Of a DNA stretch of 64,000 nt, positions 32,735 to 40,958 are shown one piece after another. Numbering within the stretch: position 1 is the stretch's first letter; each line of letters opens with the position of its first letter. The DNA comes from an uncultured Muribaculaceae bacterium (GTDB lineage Bacteria; Bacteroidota; Bacteroidia; Bacteroidales; Muribaculaceae), in NCBI GenBank assembly GCA_910587235.1, contig CAJUKD010000004.1:1-64000 (forward strand), read 5' to 3'. Position numbers and translations under genes: made by a program. Under the pieces are notes generated by a model. The model was not told the origin of the DNA. It was given only the letters and a program-made list of their open reading frames with translations, and made no database searches.

Positions 32735-34732
32735 TCAGAACATCCGGTAGTCGATGGAGAGTACCTGGAATTCGGTGCGACGGTTGATCTGGTCGGCGAC
32801 TTCACGGTCGGCTTCGGGAAGCGCAAGGATGTACTCTTCGGTCAGTACGTCGCCTTCCTTGAACTGCGGGTATTCGCGCGCGAGTTTTTTTGTAATTGTC
32901 TTGGGACGAGATTCCCCATAGCCTTGCGATTGCAGCCTGTCGGCCGATATTCCAACGGATATAAGATAGTCGATGACCGAGCGTGCGCGGCGCGCCGACA
33001 GGTCGAGGTTGTATTCGTCGCTTCCTTTGCGGTCGGTGTGCGAGGCCATTTCTATTGTCACGTTAGGATTGTCGCGCAGCACCTGTGCCATCTCGTCGAG
33101 TGCCGTTTTTGATTCGGGACGTAGTGTGGCTTTGTCGAAGTCGTAGAATATATTGTCGATTACCACCGGTTTGGTTATTGACGCCAGGATGAAATCGACT
33201 CCATATTCGGCGTCTTCCTCGGCGGTGTCGGATGTGAATTCCTGCTTGGCGTTTAGGAAGCCTTTGGCTCCGGCGAGCATGACGTAGCTTACTCCGCGGT
33301 CCAGCGGGAAAGAGAAAGAACCGTCGTTGCGGGCCACCTGTTTCTGGTTCGAGCCGTCGTTGCCGACTATGCGTATCACGGCATTCGGAACAGGCTCTTC
33401 GTCGCGGTCGAGTACCCAGCCTGAAATCTGTATCTTCAGTTCCGGCAGTTCGAAGGAATAGATATGGTCATAGCCGCGGTTGTCGCCGCGGTTGGAAGTG
33501 AAAAATCCGCTTTCGCCTTCGCCGAAAGTGATGCCGTAGTCGTCGGCCGGAGAATTGACCGGCGTACCCATGTTGCTTACGTTCCATCCGCCCGACGGTG
33601 TCATCTCGGCGCGGAAAATGTCGAGGCCGCCGTAGCCGGGGTGGCCGTTGGAGGCGAAATAGAGCACTGAATCGCTGCGGAACGACGGGAACATCTCGTC
33701 GCCGGGTGTGTTGATCCATTCTCCGAGATTTTCAAGCGAGCCTTGGCGTTCGCGCAGATTTATGCGCCATATATCGCGGCCTCCTATGCCTCCGGGCATG
33801 TCGGAGGTGAAGTATAGCCATTGTCCGTCGGGCGATACGGCGGGATGTCCGTGGCTTGATATGGTGTCGGCGCTGATCTCGAATTTCACTGGTGCGCTCC
33901 ATTTTGCATCGGAGCGCTGGGAGGTATATATTTCGACTCCGGTATGAGCGTTAGGCTCGCGACGGGCTTTGGTGAGGTACATAGTCTGTCCGTCGGGAGT
34001 GAATGACATTATGCCTTCGTCGAGTTCGCTGTTGAGTTCTCCTTCGACAGGTTCGGGGCGTTTCCACTGTCCCTGTTCGTCCTTGGCCGAGAACCAGATG
34101 TCACCGTTTTTCATGCCGGTTATCTCGCTACGCTTGTTGCCGGATACTTTTTCGTTGGTTGTAGTGAAATATATCTGGTCGAGCGAGCGGTCGAGAAACA
34201 TCGGTGCGAAGTCGGCGCGCCGAGAGTTGAACAGTTTCGAGTTTTTGACCACGTAGCGTGTCGCGCCTTTCTTTTCCATAGCCATGCGTGCGCCTATCAG
34301 ACCGTTCTGTGCCAACTTGTCGTCGGGACGCCATGCCAGATAGTCGGAGTACGCTTTGACGGCGGGCGCATACTTGCCTTCGGCATGCAGCATCTGCGCC
34401 ATATGCAGATATAGGGTAGAATCGGGGTAGCCGTAGCGTGCGGCGTTTTGGTAGGCTGCGGATGCGCGGGCGAACTGGTTCAGCCAGCGGTGGCATTCTG
34501 CCATTTTCCACGCCACTTCGCCGCGTTGTGGACGCTCTTCGCGCTTTGTGAGCTTGTTGTAGATTTTACGGTAAGTCTTGGCTGCGTCGAAGTATTCTCC
34601 ACGCTCCATCTGTTCGTTGGCCGTAGAGAGCTTGGCACCGCGGCATCCGGGCAGAAGAAAGCCGACGGCCACAAGGATGACCGCGGCTGAAAGACCGCTG
34701 ATATGTGATTTGGCTATCATCTCTGTGTACAC
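32735..34732 (-). CDS. porE: PorE-like T9SS lipoprotein: TPR, PD40 propeller, CRD, OmpA domain
   Basis: This 665-residue protein has a lipoprotein signal ending FLLPGC; a start four codons later (34720) is equally possible. The order of domains is TPR-like repeats (about 30-140), a WD40/PD40 propeller (about 165-430, with repeated blocks such as HPAVSPDGQWLYFTSD and MFPSFRSDSVLYFASNGHPG), a carboxypeptidase-regulatory-like sandwich (about 435-510), and a C-terminal OmpA peptidoglycan-binding domain (ASHTDRKGSDEYNLDLSARRA). This is the architecture described for PorE of Porphyromonas gingivalis, which ties the type IX machinery to the wall. Three T9SS-tagged proteins in this window fit its presence. 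Other OmpA-PD40 proteins share the layout, so orthology is likely but not proven. Confidence 0.72.
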   Translation of the reverse strand: MYTEMIAKSHISGLSAAVILVAVGFLLPGCRGAKLSTANEQMERGEYFDAAKTYRKIYNKLTKREERPQRGEVAWKMAECHRWLNQFARASAAYQNAARYGYPDSTLYLHMAQMLHAEGKYAPAVKAYSDYLAWRPDDKLAQNGLIGARMAMEKKGATRYVVKNSKLFNSRRADFAPMFLDRSLDQIYFTTTNEKVSGNKRSEITGMKNGDIWFSAKDEQGQWKRPEPVEGELNSELDEGIMSFTPDGQTMYLTKARREPNAHTGVEIYTSQRSDAKWSAPVKFEISADTISSHGHPAVSPDGQWLYFTSDMPGGIGGRDIWRINLRERQGSLENLGEWINTPGDEMFPSFRSDSVLYFASNGHPGYGGLDIFRAEMTPSGGWNVSNMGTPVNSPADDYGITFGEGESGFFTSNRGDNRGYDHIYSFELPELKIQISGWVLDRDEEPVPNAVIRIVGNDGSNQKQVARNDGSFSFPLDRGVSYVMLAGAKGFLNAKQEFTSDTAEEDAEYGVDFILASITKPVVIDNIFYDFDKATLRPESKTALDEMAQVLRDNPNVTIEMASHTDRKGSDEYNLDLSARRARSVIDYLISVGISADRLQSQGYGESRPKTITKKLAREYPQFKEGDVLTEEYILALPEADREVADQINRRTEFQVLSIDYRMF

Positions 34733-34779
34733 ATTAATTGTATAATGTAAACGCGGCGCTGCAGCGCTTATTGTGGAGC

Positions 34780-34816
34780 TAAAAGAAAAGCGCCGGCCAT
34801 TGGTGGGGCGGCGCTT
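34780..34816 (-). terminator. Terminator of rpmH
   Basis: Read on the minus strand, AGCGCCGCC and GGCCGGCGCT flank a short loop and pair through GCGCCG/CGGCGC, followed by TTTTCTTTTAG. The hairpin starts about 27 bases after the rpmH stop. A second palindrome (GCGCTGCAGCGC, about 34756-34767) lies just beyond it, before porE. Confidence 0.7.
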
Positions 34817-34842
34817 CGCTGTTCGAGAAAGCTCGGACGGGC

Positions 34843-34998
34843 TTATTTGCTTGCGATGGAGTCGGACACGGTCAGGCGGGCACGACCTTTTGCGCGGCGA
34901 CGGGCAAGAACCTTGCGGCCGTCGGGGGTTGACATTCTTTCACGGAAGCCGTGCTTGTTAACTCTTTTGCGGTTAGAGGGTTGAAATGTTCTTTTCAT
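34843..34998 (-). CDS. rpmH: 50S ribosomal protein L34
   Basis: This small gene encodes 51 residues starting MKRTFQPSNRKRVNKHGFRE and continuing with RMSTPDGRKVLARRRAKGRA. It is unmistakably L34, a basic protein of the large ribosomal subunit. The C-terminal tail (RLTVSDSIASK) is a few residues longer than in many bacteria, as is usual in Bacteroidota. A strong promoter lies about 43 bases upstream and a terminator follows, so it is probably transcribed alone. Confidence 0.97.
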   Translation of the reverse strand: MKRTFQPSNRKRVNKHGFRERMSTPDGRKVLARRRAKGRARLTVSDSIASK

Positions 34999-35040
34999 TG
35001 CCTATATTGTTTTTTGTTTATTATTCATCAATTCGGAGTG

Positions 35041-35072
35041 CAAAGATAATAAAAAACTTTTGACTTCGCAAA
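35041..35072 (-). promoter_or_regulatory. Promoter of rpmH
   Basis: On the minus strand TTTG (35072-35069) is followed after 20 bases by TATCTTTG (35048-35041), a perfect Bacteroidota promoter. The expected transcription start is about 35 bases before the rpmH ATG at 34998. Confidence 0.8.
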
Positions 35073-35107
35073 AAATAAATTGTTCGCCGATTGCGTTTTC
35101 CGTCGGT

Positions 35108-37141
35108 TCACTTTCCTCCGAAGCGCAGGCTGCGCCATGTCGTGGCAAGCGACTGCGAGGTCGCCACGGTCGGAGTCTGGCGCTTGCGGTTCTCGACGAC
35201 CGAGGTCTTCATGACTTTGTCGCTCACATAGTCGCTCAGTTCGCCGAGGGTCACGTCGCCGCGGCTTTCCTTGAGTTTCTTCAGCAACCAGTAGGTGAAC
35301 AGCCCGTGACCCTGCGAGGCGTAGGGGTAGGCCGTTTCGTCGCCCTCGGCGGCCGACAGCACGACCATGTTGCCCACCGGCGTCGATGCCTTGGGCTTCA
35401 TGGTCACGCCCATCGACTGGGGGATAAGCATCCCCTCGCCATGGTTGGAGCCGCTGAAGCAGGCGTCGACCATGACGGTCACCGACTGTGCGCCCAGGCC
35501 GCCGAGCTGGCTGTAGAGTTTTTTGAGCGGATAGCAGATCTCGATGTCCTTGGGGTCGACGTCGACGGGCAGGATGTAGCTCTCGCGTTTCTCGTCGTCG
35601 GGCAGGCCGTGGCCTACGTAGTAGAAGAGCACGTTGAAGCCGTCGCGGCCGTAGGCGTCGGCGATGTCGCGCAGGTGGCTCATGGCCGATGCCATCTGCC
35701 CGTATGTGGCGTCGATGTAGGTCGTTATGTTCTTTTGGGGGATGCCGAGGGTGCGGCTGAGGTATTTCTCCATGGTGCGGCCGTCGTTCTCGGCGTTGGC
35801 CACGCGCGAGGCATGGGCATAGTTGCCGTTGGCTATCACCACGGCGAAGGTGTTCGGCGCCTTGGTCGTGCCGGCAGGGATGTCCGTGTCGACGTCGGAA
35901 GCCGTCCCTGCGGCGATTTTGCGCTGCTCCGGCTCATAGCGTCGGGGCTGCACGGTGGCCGCGGGTGTCGACAGCGAGGCCTTGCCGGCGGCTTCGCCCC
36001 CGTCGATGGCGGCGAAGTTGAAGTCGATGTTAGCCAGGTCGACGGGGCGGAAGTTGTAGTCGACGTCGACCTGCGCGTAGTTGGCTTTGGTGTTGGAGTC
36101 GTAGACGTACTTGCCGAAAGCGACGCTCTGCAGGGCCACGTCGTCGCCGACGGGGACGAACACGGCTTTCACATCCGCTTTCTTCGCCTCCCAGTTGCGC
36201 TTGAACGCCTGTGCTTCGGCCAGGGGGACTGGCAGCAGTATGTCGCCGTAGGAGGCCGTCGAGATCAGGAATGTCTGGTTGTCGGCGTCGTAAGGCCTCA
36301 GCGTCAGCTCCTGACTGGCGAAAGCCTCGGAGCGATGTTCGCAGTATTCCTGGGCAAGCGCTTCATATTTCTGTTGATATTCCGCCCGAGCCTCCTGCAC
36401 CCGGCGGTTATAGTCGCCGCTGATTCGGTTGGCAATCTCCCGCGCCTTGGCCGCACGCGTTGTTTCGTTAACTCGCTGCTGCCATTGAGCCGTCGGCTCG
36501 AACTCGCCCTTTTGCTGCCATTGGGCGAGTTCTTGCTCCACTTGTTGGCGAAGAATGTCTTCGGTCAAGTCATAGAGATCCTTATTTTTGATGTATTGTT
36601 CAAATGTTCCTAGTTCAAATGTGATATAATGATTAATTGGGCTGTTTAGACGTTTCGAACGCTCTAATAAAGCTCTTTGCCCATCCTCTTCGGTTTCGTA
36701 GAAATTTCCTTGCCGGTCTATGTAAATTAACTTGTCGTCTATTTTAACGTTTGCCAATCCTTTGTGAAAGTTCCAAGCCCAATTGAATTTTGTAGGTATA
36801 ACGAAATCACCTTTTCTGTCGATAAATCCCCACTTACCTTTTATTGCTACAGCAGCGAGTCCCTCAGAGAAACTTTCTATATCGTCAAATTTTCGAGGAA
36901 TGACTAATATTCCATCTTTATCGACAAATCCCCATTTTCTGCTTAATTTAAATTTAACCGCGGCCAGTCCTTCGGAAAAATCTCTAACTTCATCAAATTT
37001 TGCCGCGATTACAATTTGTCCTGATTCATTCTTGAAACCATATTTGCCATTGGATTCAAACGGTTTAAACGTTCCATCAGCTAATAATAAAAAAGGTATA
37101 AATGCAAAAAATAGGAGTGTGAGGATGTTTTTGCGTAGCAT
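35108..37141 (-). CDS. Exported WG-repeat protein with C-terminal caspase-like (C14) protease domain
   Basis: The start at 37141 (MLRKNILTLLFFAFIPFLLLADG) gives a signal peptide and 677 residues. A longer reading from 37210 lies upstream of the promoter and is rejected. Residues about 30-155 hold three WG repeats plus a partial fourth (KYGFKNESGQIVIAAKFDEV, RKWGFVDKDGILVIPRKFDD, GKWGFIDRKGDFVIPTKFNW). A charged, Gln-rich helical region spans about 180-290. A caspase/metacaspase domain (about 428-640) has FAVVIANGNY, the His511 motif YYVGHG and the Cys561 motif VDACFSG. It is probably a periplasmic or surface protease; substrates are unknown. The WG-coding end (beyond about 36580) is much more AT-rich than the rest. 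Confidence 0.88.
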   Translation of the reverse strand: MLRKNILTLLFFAFIPFLLLADGTFKPFESNGKYGFKNESGQIVIAAKFDEVRDFSEGLAAVKFKLSRKWGFVDKDGILVIPRKFDDIESFSEGLAAVAIKGKWGFIDRKGDFVIPTKFNWAWNFHKGLANVKIDDKLIYIDRQGNFYETEEDGQRALLERSKRLNSPINHYITFELGTFEQYIKNKDLYDLTEDILRQQVEQELAQWQQKGEFEPTAQWQQRVNETTRAAKAREIANRISGDYNRRVQEARAEYQQKYEALAQEYCEHRSEAFASQELTLRPYDADNQTFLISTASYGDILLPVPLAEAQAFKRNWEAKKADVKAVFVPVGDDVALQSVAFGKYVYDSNTKANYAQVDVDYNFRPVDLANIDFNFAAIDGGEAAGKASLSTPAATVQPRRYEPEQRKIAAGTASDVDTDIPAGTTKAPNTFAVVIANGNYAHASRVANAENDGRTMEKYLSRTLGIPQKNITTYIDATYGQMASAMSHLRDIADAYGRDGFNVLFYYVGHGLPDDEKRESYILPVDVDPKDIEICYPLKKLYSQLGGLGAQSVTVMVDACFSGSNHGEGMLIPQSMGVTMKPKASTPVGNMVVLSAAEGDETAYPYASQGHGLFTYWLLKKLKESRGDVTLGELSDYVSDKVMKTSVVENRKRQTPTVATSQSLATTWRSLRFGGK

Positions 37142-37192
37142 GGTGTGCAGTGTGCTTTGTTTGACTGTGGTTTTGATGGCTTGTCTGTAGCG

Positions 37193-37224
37193 CAAAAGTA
37201 TGAATTTCAAGGCAATTGTGCAAA
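37193..37224 (-). promoter_or_regulatory. Promoter of the caspase-like gene
   Basis: On the minus strand TTTG (37224-37221) is followed after 20 bases by TACTTTTG (37200-37193), matching the Bacteroidota consensus. It lies about 52 bases before the chosen start at 37141, which supports that start over the longer one. Confidence 0.75.
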
Positions 37225-37275
37225 CTATTGTGGATGATCGGTAAGATGAACGGGATTGCTGTAAACGGGAACCTA

Positions 37276-37762
37276 TGTCACAATATCGGTTCTCCGAACC
37301 TCAATACTCTGATTATTACCATATACCCCACTTAAAAGTGGGGTTGACCACAACTTCGCGCCCTCCGGGCGCTACGCGCGGAATATATCACTGCCAAGCA
37401 GGAGCGGCCAATAATAGGCCGGGGCTGAAGTCCCGGTGATAATCAGAGATATATGAATAAGCCCTGCAGGGGCTGTTGTGTGCGGCATCTTCAACAGCCC
37501 CTGCAGGGCTTGATTGGGTATAAGTACCCCATCTAACTGCGCTGCTCTTGGTAAAGATGGGGTTATACAGGTTGTGGGTCTTCGACCCTGGGAGCTGGCT
37601 ATGCTGCGGTGTCACGACAGCGGCTCTCCGAGCCTTGCATATATGAGCGACTATTCCCCATGTAAACATGGGGTTAACCACAATCACGCACCCTACGGGC
37701 GCTATGCCGTTGCCTTGCGCAATGCCGCTTACAGCGGCCTGTAGTCGCTCCTGCGGAGCTTG
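37276..37762. repeat. Array of short palindromic (REP-like) repeats between two minus-strand genes
   Basis: No gene is seen in 37225-37771. Two related units occur at about 37276-37378 and 37610-37712. Each has TGTCAC, a CGG(T/C)TCTCCGA(A/G)CC hairpin, an 8-bp CCCC-stem hairpin, GGTT(G/A)ACCACAA and a CGGGCGCTA hairpin. The CCCC-stem hairpins are 37326-37343 and 37656-37673; a third with the same stem type but a longer loop is at 37527-37562. The inner stem bases differ among the three copies yet stay paired. Further small hairpins fill the interval (GGGTC/GACCC near 37576, GCTCC/GGAGC near 37747). This looks like mobile intergenic palindromes of the REP type. Confidence 0.75.
37459..37511. 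repeat. Perfect 20-bp inverted repeat
   Basis: Bases 37459-37478 (AAGCCCTGCAGGGGCTGTTG) and 37492-37511 are exact reverse complements separated by 13 bases. The stem contains its own CCCTGCAGGG palindrome in each arm. It lies in the centre of the REP-like array. It could act as a bidirectional transcription block or be part of a mobile repeat. It is not followed by a T-run on either strand. Confidence 0.85.
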
Positions 37763-37771
37763 ATGCTATCT

Positions 37772-39382
37772 TTACTTTCCGAAGATGTGGCGGTGGCGGT
37801 GGAGGAGATTGAGGAAGCGGAGATCGTCGCGCAGAGGGGCGACGTTCACGAGACCGTCGGTATTGTCGGCCCAGTCGTGGTAGTTTGCATAGCCGAGCTT
37901 CAGCGATTCCTCGGCGCAACGCATGGCGCGCTCGGTGTTGCCCGAACGAGCGAAGAAGCAGGCGCCGTAGTAGTGCAGTAGCCCGTCGGAGTCGGTAACG
38001 GTGTCGAGAATATTGTCAATCCATCGTGTGGCCTGACTGTCGTTGCCGAGGAAAAGCAGGGCGAAGCCGCGCAGCGAGCGCACGTTGTCCATGTAGAAGT
38101 GATCCATGTCGGTCACTTTTTCATATTGGCCCTCGGCTTGTTTTGCCTTGTCCTGGAATGTGGCCATAACCCATCCGCGTAGCAGGTAGTACTGCGGAGC
38201 TTCGGCGTCGGTAAGAGTCGCTTCGGCCAAGAGGGCTGAAGCTTCGTCGTAGTTTTCTTTGGCTACGTAGCACAATGCCATTTCGGCCAGAGCCAGGCAG
38301 GAGTTACGGTCTATTGCAAGACCTTTGGCTGCGGCTTCAACAGCCTGATCGGTGCGGTCGAGGGCACGCAGTATGCGGGAGCGCAGGACGTAGTAGGATG
38401 CGACGTTGCGTGTCATGCCCAAGGCATAGTCAATGTCGTCGAGAGCCTGTGTATAGTCACCCAATGCGAATCGGCATTCTGCCAGAGATGCGTGCAGGCC
38501 ATGGTATTTGTAGAGGTTCTCGTCGATGATGTAGCGGTAGTCGTCGATGGCGGCCAGATAATTGTAGTGGGCCTGTGCGATGACGGCGCGGATGTAGCGG
38601 AACATGCCCACGGTCGGCGCCTGCGATATGGCGCTTGTCAGTCCGTTCATGGTCGCGGCGTAGTTGGTATTGCCGTAGTCGACAAGCTCGTTGAGCGCTT
38701 TTGTGTGCTTGTTGTCGCTGCTCAGGGCGAGTATAAGGTCGTCGACGGCACCGTTGTGGTCGCCCATCTGTTTGCGCACGGATGCGCGGCGGACGTAAAG
38801 TTCGGCATTGTTGGGATCGAAATTCACGGCCTGTGCGAGGTAGTCGTTGGCCATTCCGAGATTGTTCTGCTGTACGGCTACGCGTGCCAGACCTATGTAG
38901 GCTTCAGGGCTGCGGGGATTGATGCGTTGCAGGCGCTGGTAGTCCTCTTTTGCGTCTTCGTAGCGGCCGAGCGAATATTCGGTATTGGCTTTCTGATGTA
39001 CGACAAGCGGCGATGTGGGGTCGAGGGCGAAAGCCGAGCTGTAGTCGTTGAGTGCCTCGTTGAGGTGCTTTGTCTGGTCGTTGATGCCGGCGCGGAGCAC
39101 GTATGCGCGGAATCTTGCGTCTTTCTCGGACTCTGGGATGTATTCCAGAGCCTTGTTGACGTCGGCCAGAGCACGGATGTATTCGTTGTGACGGTAGTAT
39201 TCGTTGGCTCGCAGGAGATATACTTCATAGTTCTGCGGATTTTCCCGCAGCTGGTCGGCATAGACGGCCAGCACGGCTTGTGTGACCGGATTGCTTAACT
39301 CCTGTGACTGGGCTACGGCATTGTGAGCCTGAGCCAGAAATGCGAGAGCGGCTGCGAATGTGATGATGTTCTTAATGTTCAT
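37772..39382 (-). CDS. Exported tetratricopeptide-repeat protein
   Basis: The start at 39382 (MNIKNIITFAAALAFLAQAHNAVAQ) gives a signal peptide and 536 residues. Nearly all of the mature protein is TPR repeats, for example NYEVYLLRANEYYRHNEYIR, AYIGLARVAVQQNNLGMAND and SYYVLRSRILRALDRTDQAV. TPR proteins mediate protein contacts; in the periplasm of Bacteroidota they often belong to envelope assemblies. It lies 20 bases after kdsA and ends the minus-strand gene run beginning at 45053. A specific role cannot be assigned from sequence. Confidence 0.85.
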   Translation of the reverse strand: MNIKNIITFAAALAFLAQAHNAVAQSQELSNPVTQAVLAVYADQLRENPQNYEVYLLRANEYYRHNEYIRALADVNKALEYIPESEKDARFRAYVLRAGINDQTKHLNEALNDYSSAFALDPTSPLVVHQKANTEYSLGRYEDAKEDYQRLQRINPRSPEAYIGLARVAVQQNNLGMANDYLAQAVNFDPNNAELYVRRASVRKQMGDHNGAVDDLILALSSDNKHTKALNELVDYGNTNYAATMNGLTSAISQAPTVGMFRYIRAVIAQAHYNYLAAIDDYRYIIDENLYKYHGLHASLAECRFALGDYTQALDDIDYALGMTRNVASYYVLRSRILRALDRTDQAVEAAAKGLAIDRNSCLALAEMALCYVAKENYDEASALLAEATLTDAEAPQYYLLRGWVMATFQDKAKQAEGQYEKVTDMDHFYMDNVRSLRGFALLFLGNDSQATRWIDNILDTVTDSDGLLHYYGACFFARSGNTERAMRCAEESLKLGYANYHDWADNTDGLVNVAPLRDDLRFLNLLHRHRHIFGK

Positions 39383-39402
39383 TATAATTGTAGACGTAAA
39401 AT

Positions 39403-40221
39403 TTACTTGAATGTGTTGACTGTGTCGCGCAGGGCGCACAGGTGCTCGAGCAGTTTCTCGAGGCGATCGAGCGGCAGCATGTTCGCGCCGTCGCTTTTGG
39501 CTTCGGCGGGATTGCGGTGGGTTTCGAGGAAGATTCCGTCGGCGCCGGTGGCTATGGCCGCGCGCGCTATGGTTTCAATCAGTTCGGGACGTCCGCCGGT
39601 CACGCCCGAAGTCTGGTTGGGCTGCTGCAGCGAGTGGGTTATGTCCATGATTACAGGTGCGGCGCAACTTTGTTTCATCAGAGGTATGCCGCGGAAGTCG
39701 ACCACGAGATCGCCGTAGCCGAAAGTGGTGCCGCGTTCTGTCACGGCTACCTGCGTGCCTCCGGCGGCGCGTACTTTCTCGACGGCGAAGCGCATCGATT
39801 CCGGCGCCAGAAACTGGCCTTTTTTGATGTTTACCATTTTTCCGGTACGGGCGGCGGCGACCAACAGATCGGTCTGGCGGCACAGGAATGCCGGAATCTG
39901 CAGGATGTCGACATGTTCGGCTGCCATTGCCGCTTCGTGGCATTCGTGGATGTCGGTGACTGTCGGGACGTTGAATTCAGAGCCTACCCGGCTCAGGATA
40001 GCGAGTGCTTTTTCGTCGCCTATGCCTGTGAACGAGTCAAGCCTCGAGCGGTTGGCTTTACGGTAGCTGCCTTTGAATGCGAAAGGAATGCCGAGTCTGC
40101 GGCATGTACGGTCGATTTCGCCGGCTATGTCGAGGGCCATCTGTTCGCCTTCGATCACGCATGGTCCGGCGAGCAGGAAGAATCCGTTGCCGGATTGTAG
40201 ATATTCGAGGGTATTCTGCAT
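39403..40221 (-). CDS. kdsA: 3-deoxy-8-phosphooctulonate (KDO-8-P) synthase
   Basis: KdsA condenses phosphoenolpyruvate with arabinose 5-phosphate to give KDO-8-phosphate, an inner-core precursor of lipopolysaccharide. The 272-residue protein has the family blocks FAFKGSYRKANRSRLDSFTG, IPAFLCRQTDLL, VNIKKGQFLAPESM and SGVTGGRPELIE. The N-terminal motif LAGPCVIEGE carries Cys21 where Escherichia coli KdsA has Asn, which indicates the metal-dependent class. It follows rsmE by one base. Confidence 0.95.
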   Translation of the reverse strand: MQNTLEYLQSGNGFFLLAGPCVIEGEQMALDIAGEIDRTCRRLGIPFAFKGSYRKANRSRLDSFTGIGDEKALAILSRVGSEFNVPTVTDIHECHEAAMAAEHVDILQIPAFLCRQTDLLVAAARTGKMVNIKKGQFLAPESMRFAVEKVRAAGGTQVAVTERGTTFGYGDLVVDFRGIPLMKQSCAAPVIMDITHSLQQPNQTSGVTGGRPELIETIARAAIATGADGIFLETHRNPAEAKSDGANMLPLDRLEKLLEHLCALRDTVNTFK

Positions 40222-40222
40222 T

Positions 40223-40948
40223 TTAGCTGTTGAAACGTTGGTTCACGATGTGGATTGTGTCGCAGGCAACGAGTGCTGCTGTTTCTGTCCGCAGGCGGTT
40301 GTCGCCCAATGTCGCTGGCAAGAATCCGGCATTGAAAGCGGCCTCGACTTCGCCTGGAGAGAAATCGCCTTCCGGTCCGATAAGGATTGTGGCGTCGGCG
40401 CCTGGACGATAGTCGGCTGCCAATAGCCGTCGCCCTGTGTTGGCATCGCAGTAGCAGATGTAGCGGCAAGTGTCGCCACCGGCAGAGCGCTCTTCTTCGA
40501 GGAATGCGGCTATAGGAGTCATTGGCCTGATTTCAGGCAGGATGGCTTTAAGCGACTGTTTCATGGCCGATACCGCTATTTTTTCCAGACGTTCTGTCTT
40601 GAGTTCGCGGCGTTCGGAATGGCGGCATAGCAGGGGTACTATACGGTCTATGCCTATCTCTACCAGTTTCTCCATCAGCCATTCCATGCGGTCGAGGTGC
40701 TTGGTCGGAGCTATGCCTACAGTTATTCTTGGAGTCCAGACCTTTGGCAGTTCGGAGCGCCCGACGATTTCGAGCCGGGTGCGTTTCGGGTGGCCGTCGG
40801 CTATGCGGCATTGGAAAAGGCGGCCCCGGCCGTCGACAACCTCGATTTCGTCGCCGATGTGCATACGCAGCACGCGTATGCAGTGCTGGGAATCGCTTTC
40901 GGGTAGCGTGAGTGTCTGTTCTATGTCGGGGGCGTAGAAACGTATCAT
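40223..40948 (-). CDS. rsmE: 16S rRNA (uracil-1498-N3)-methyltransferase
   Basis: This 241-residue SPOUT-class methyltransferase has the N-terminal PUA-like part (SQHCIRVLRMHIGDEIEVVDG) and the C-terminal trefoil-knot motifs ILIGPEGDFSPGEVEAA and LGDNRLRTETAAL that bind S-adenosylmethionine. RsmE methylates U1498 of 16S rRNA. It lies in a tight run with kdsA and a nucleoside transporter gene. The identification is firm. Confidence 0.93.
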   Translation of the reverse strand: MIRFYAPDIEQTLTLPESDSQHCIRVLRMHIGDEIEVVDGRGRLFQCRIADGHPKRTRLEIVGRSELPKVWTPRITVGIAPTKHLDRMEWLMEKLVEIGIDRIVPLLCRHSERRELKTERLEKIAVSAMKQSLKAILPEIRPMTPIAAFLEEERSAGGDTCRYICYCDANTGRRLLAADYRPGADATILIGPEGDFSPGEVEAAFNAGFLPATLGDNRLRTETAALVACDTIHIVNQRFNS

Positions 40949-40958
40949 TTCAGAGGTG

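Noticed and set aside
35060..36613. Open frame of 517 codons on the plus strand opposite the caspase-like gene
   Set aside because: It is the GC-rich antisense shadow of the caspase-like gene. Its translation is low-complexity (Val, Gly, Ala, Arg, Asp) with no recognisable domain, while the minus frame has clear catalytic motifs and a promoter.
37142..37210. Longer N terminus for the caspase-like protein
   Set aside because: It begins upstream of the -7 box at 37193-37200 and would bury the signal peptide.
37276..37762. Possible CRISPR array
   Set aside because: The repeats are palindromic, unequal in spacing and only two or three copies, with no uniform spacers and no cas genes nearby.
37276..37762. 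Possible tRNA or small gene in the palindrome-rich gap
   Set aside because: No cloverleaf with a TPsiC arm could be found, and short open frames here have no consistent codon use or start context.
38492..40200. Long plus-strand frames (268 and 252 codons) opposite the TPR gene and kdsA
   Set aside because: Both lie antisense to firmly identified proteins and show no domain, signal or promoter of their own.
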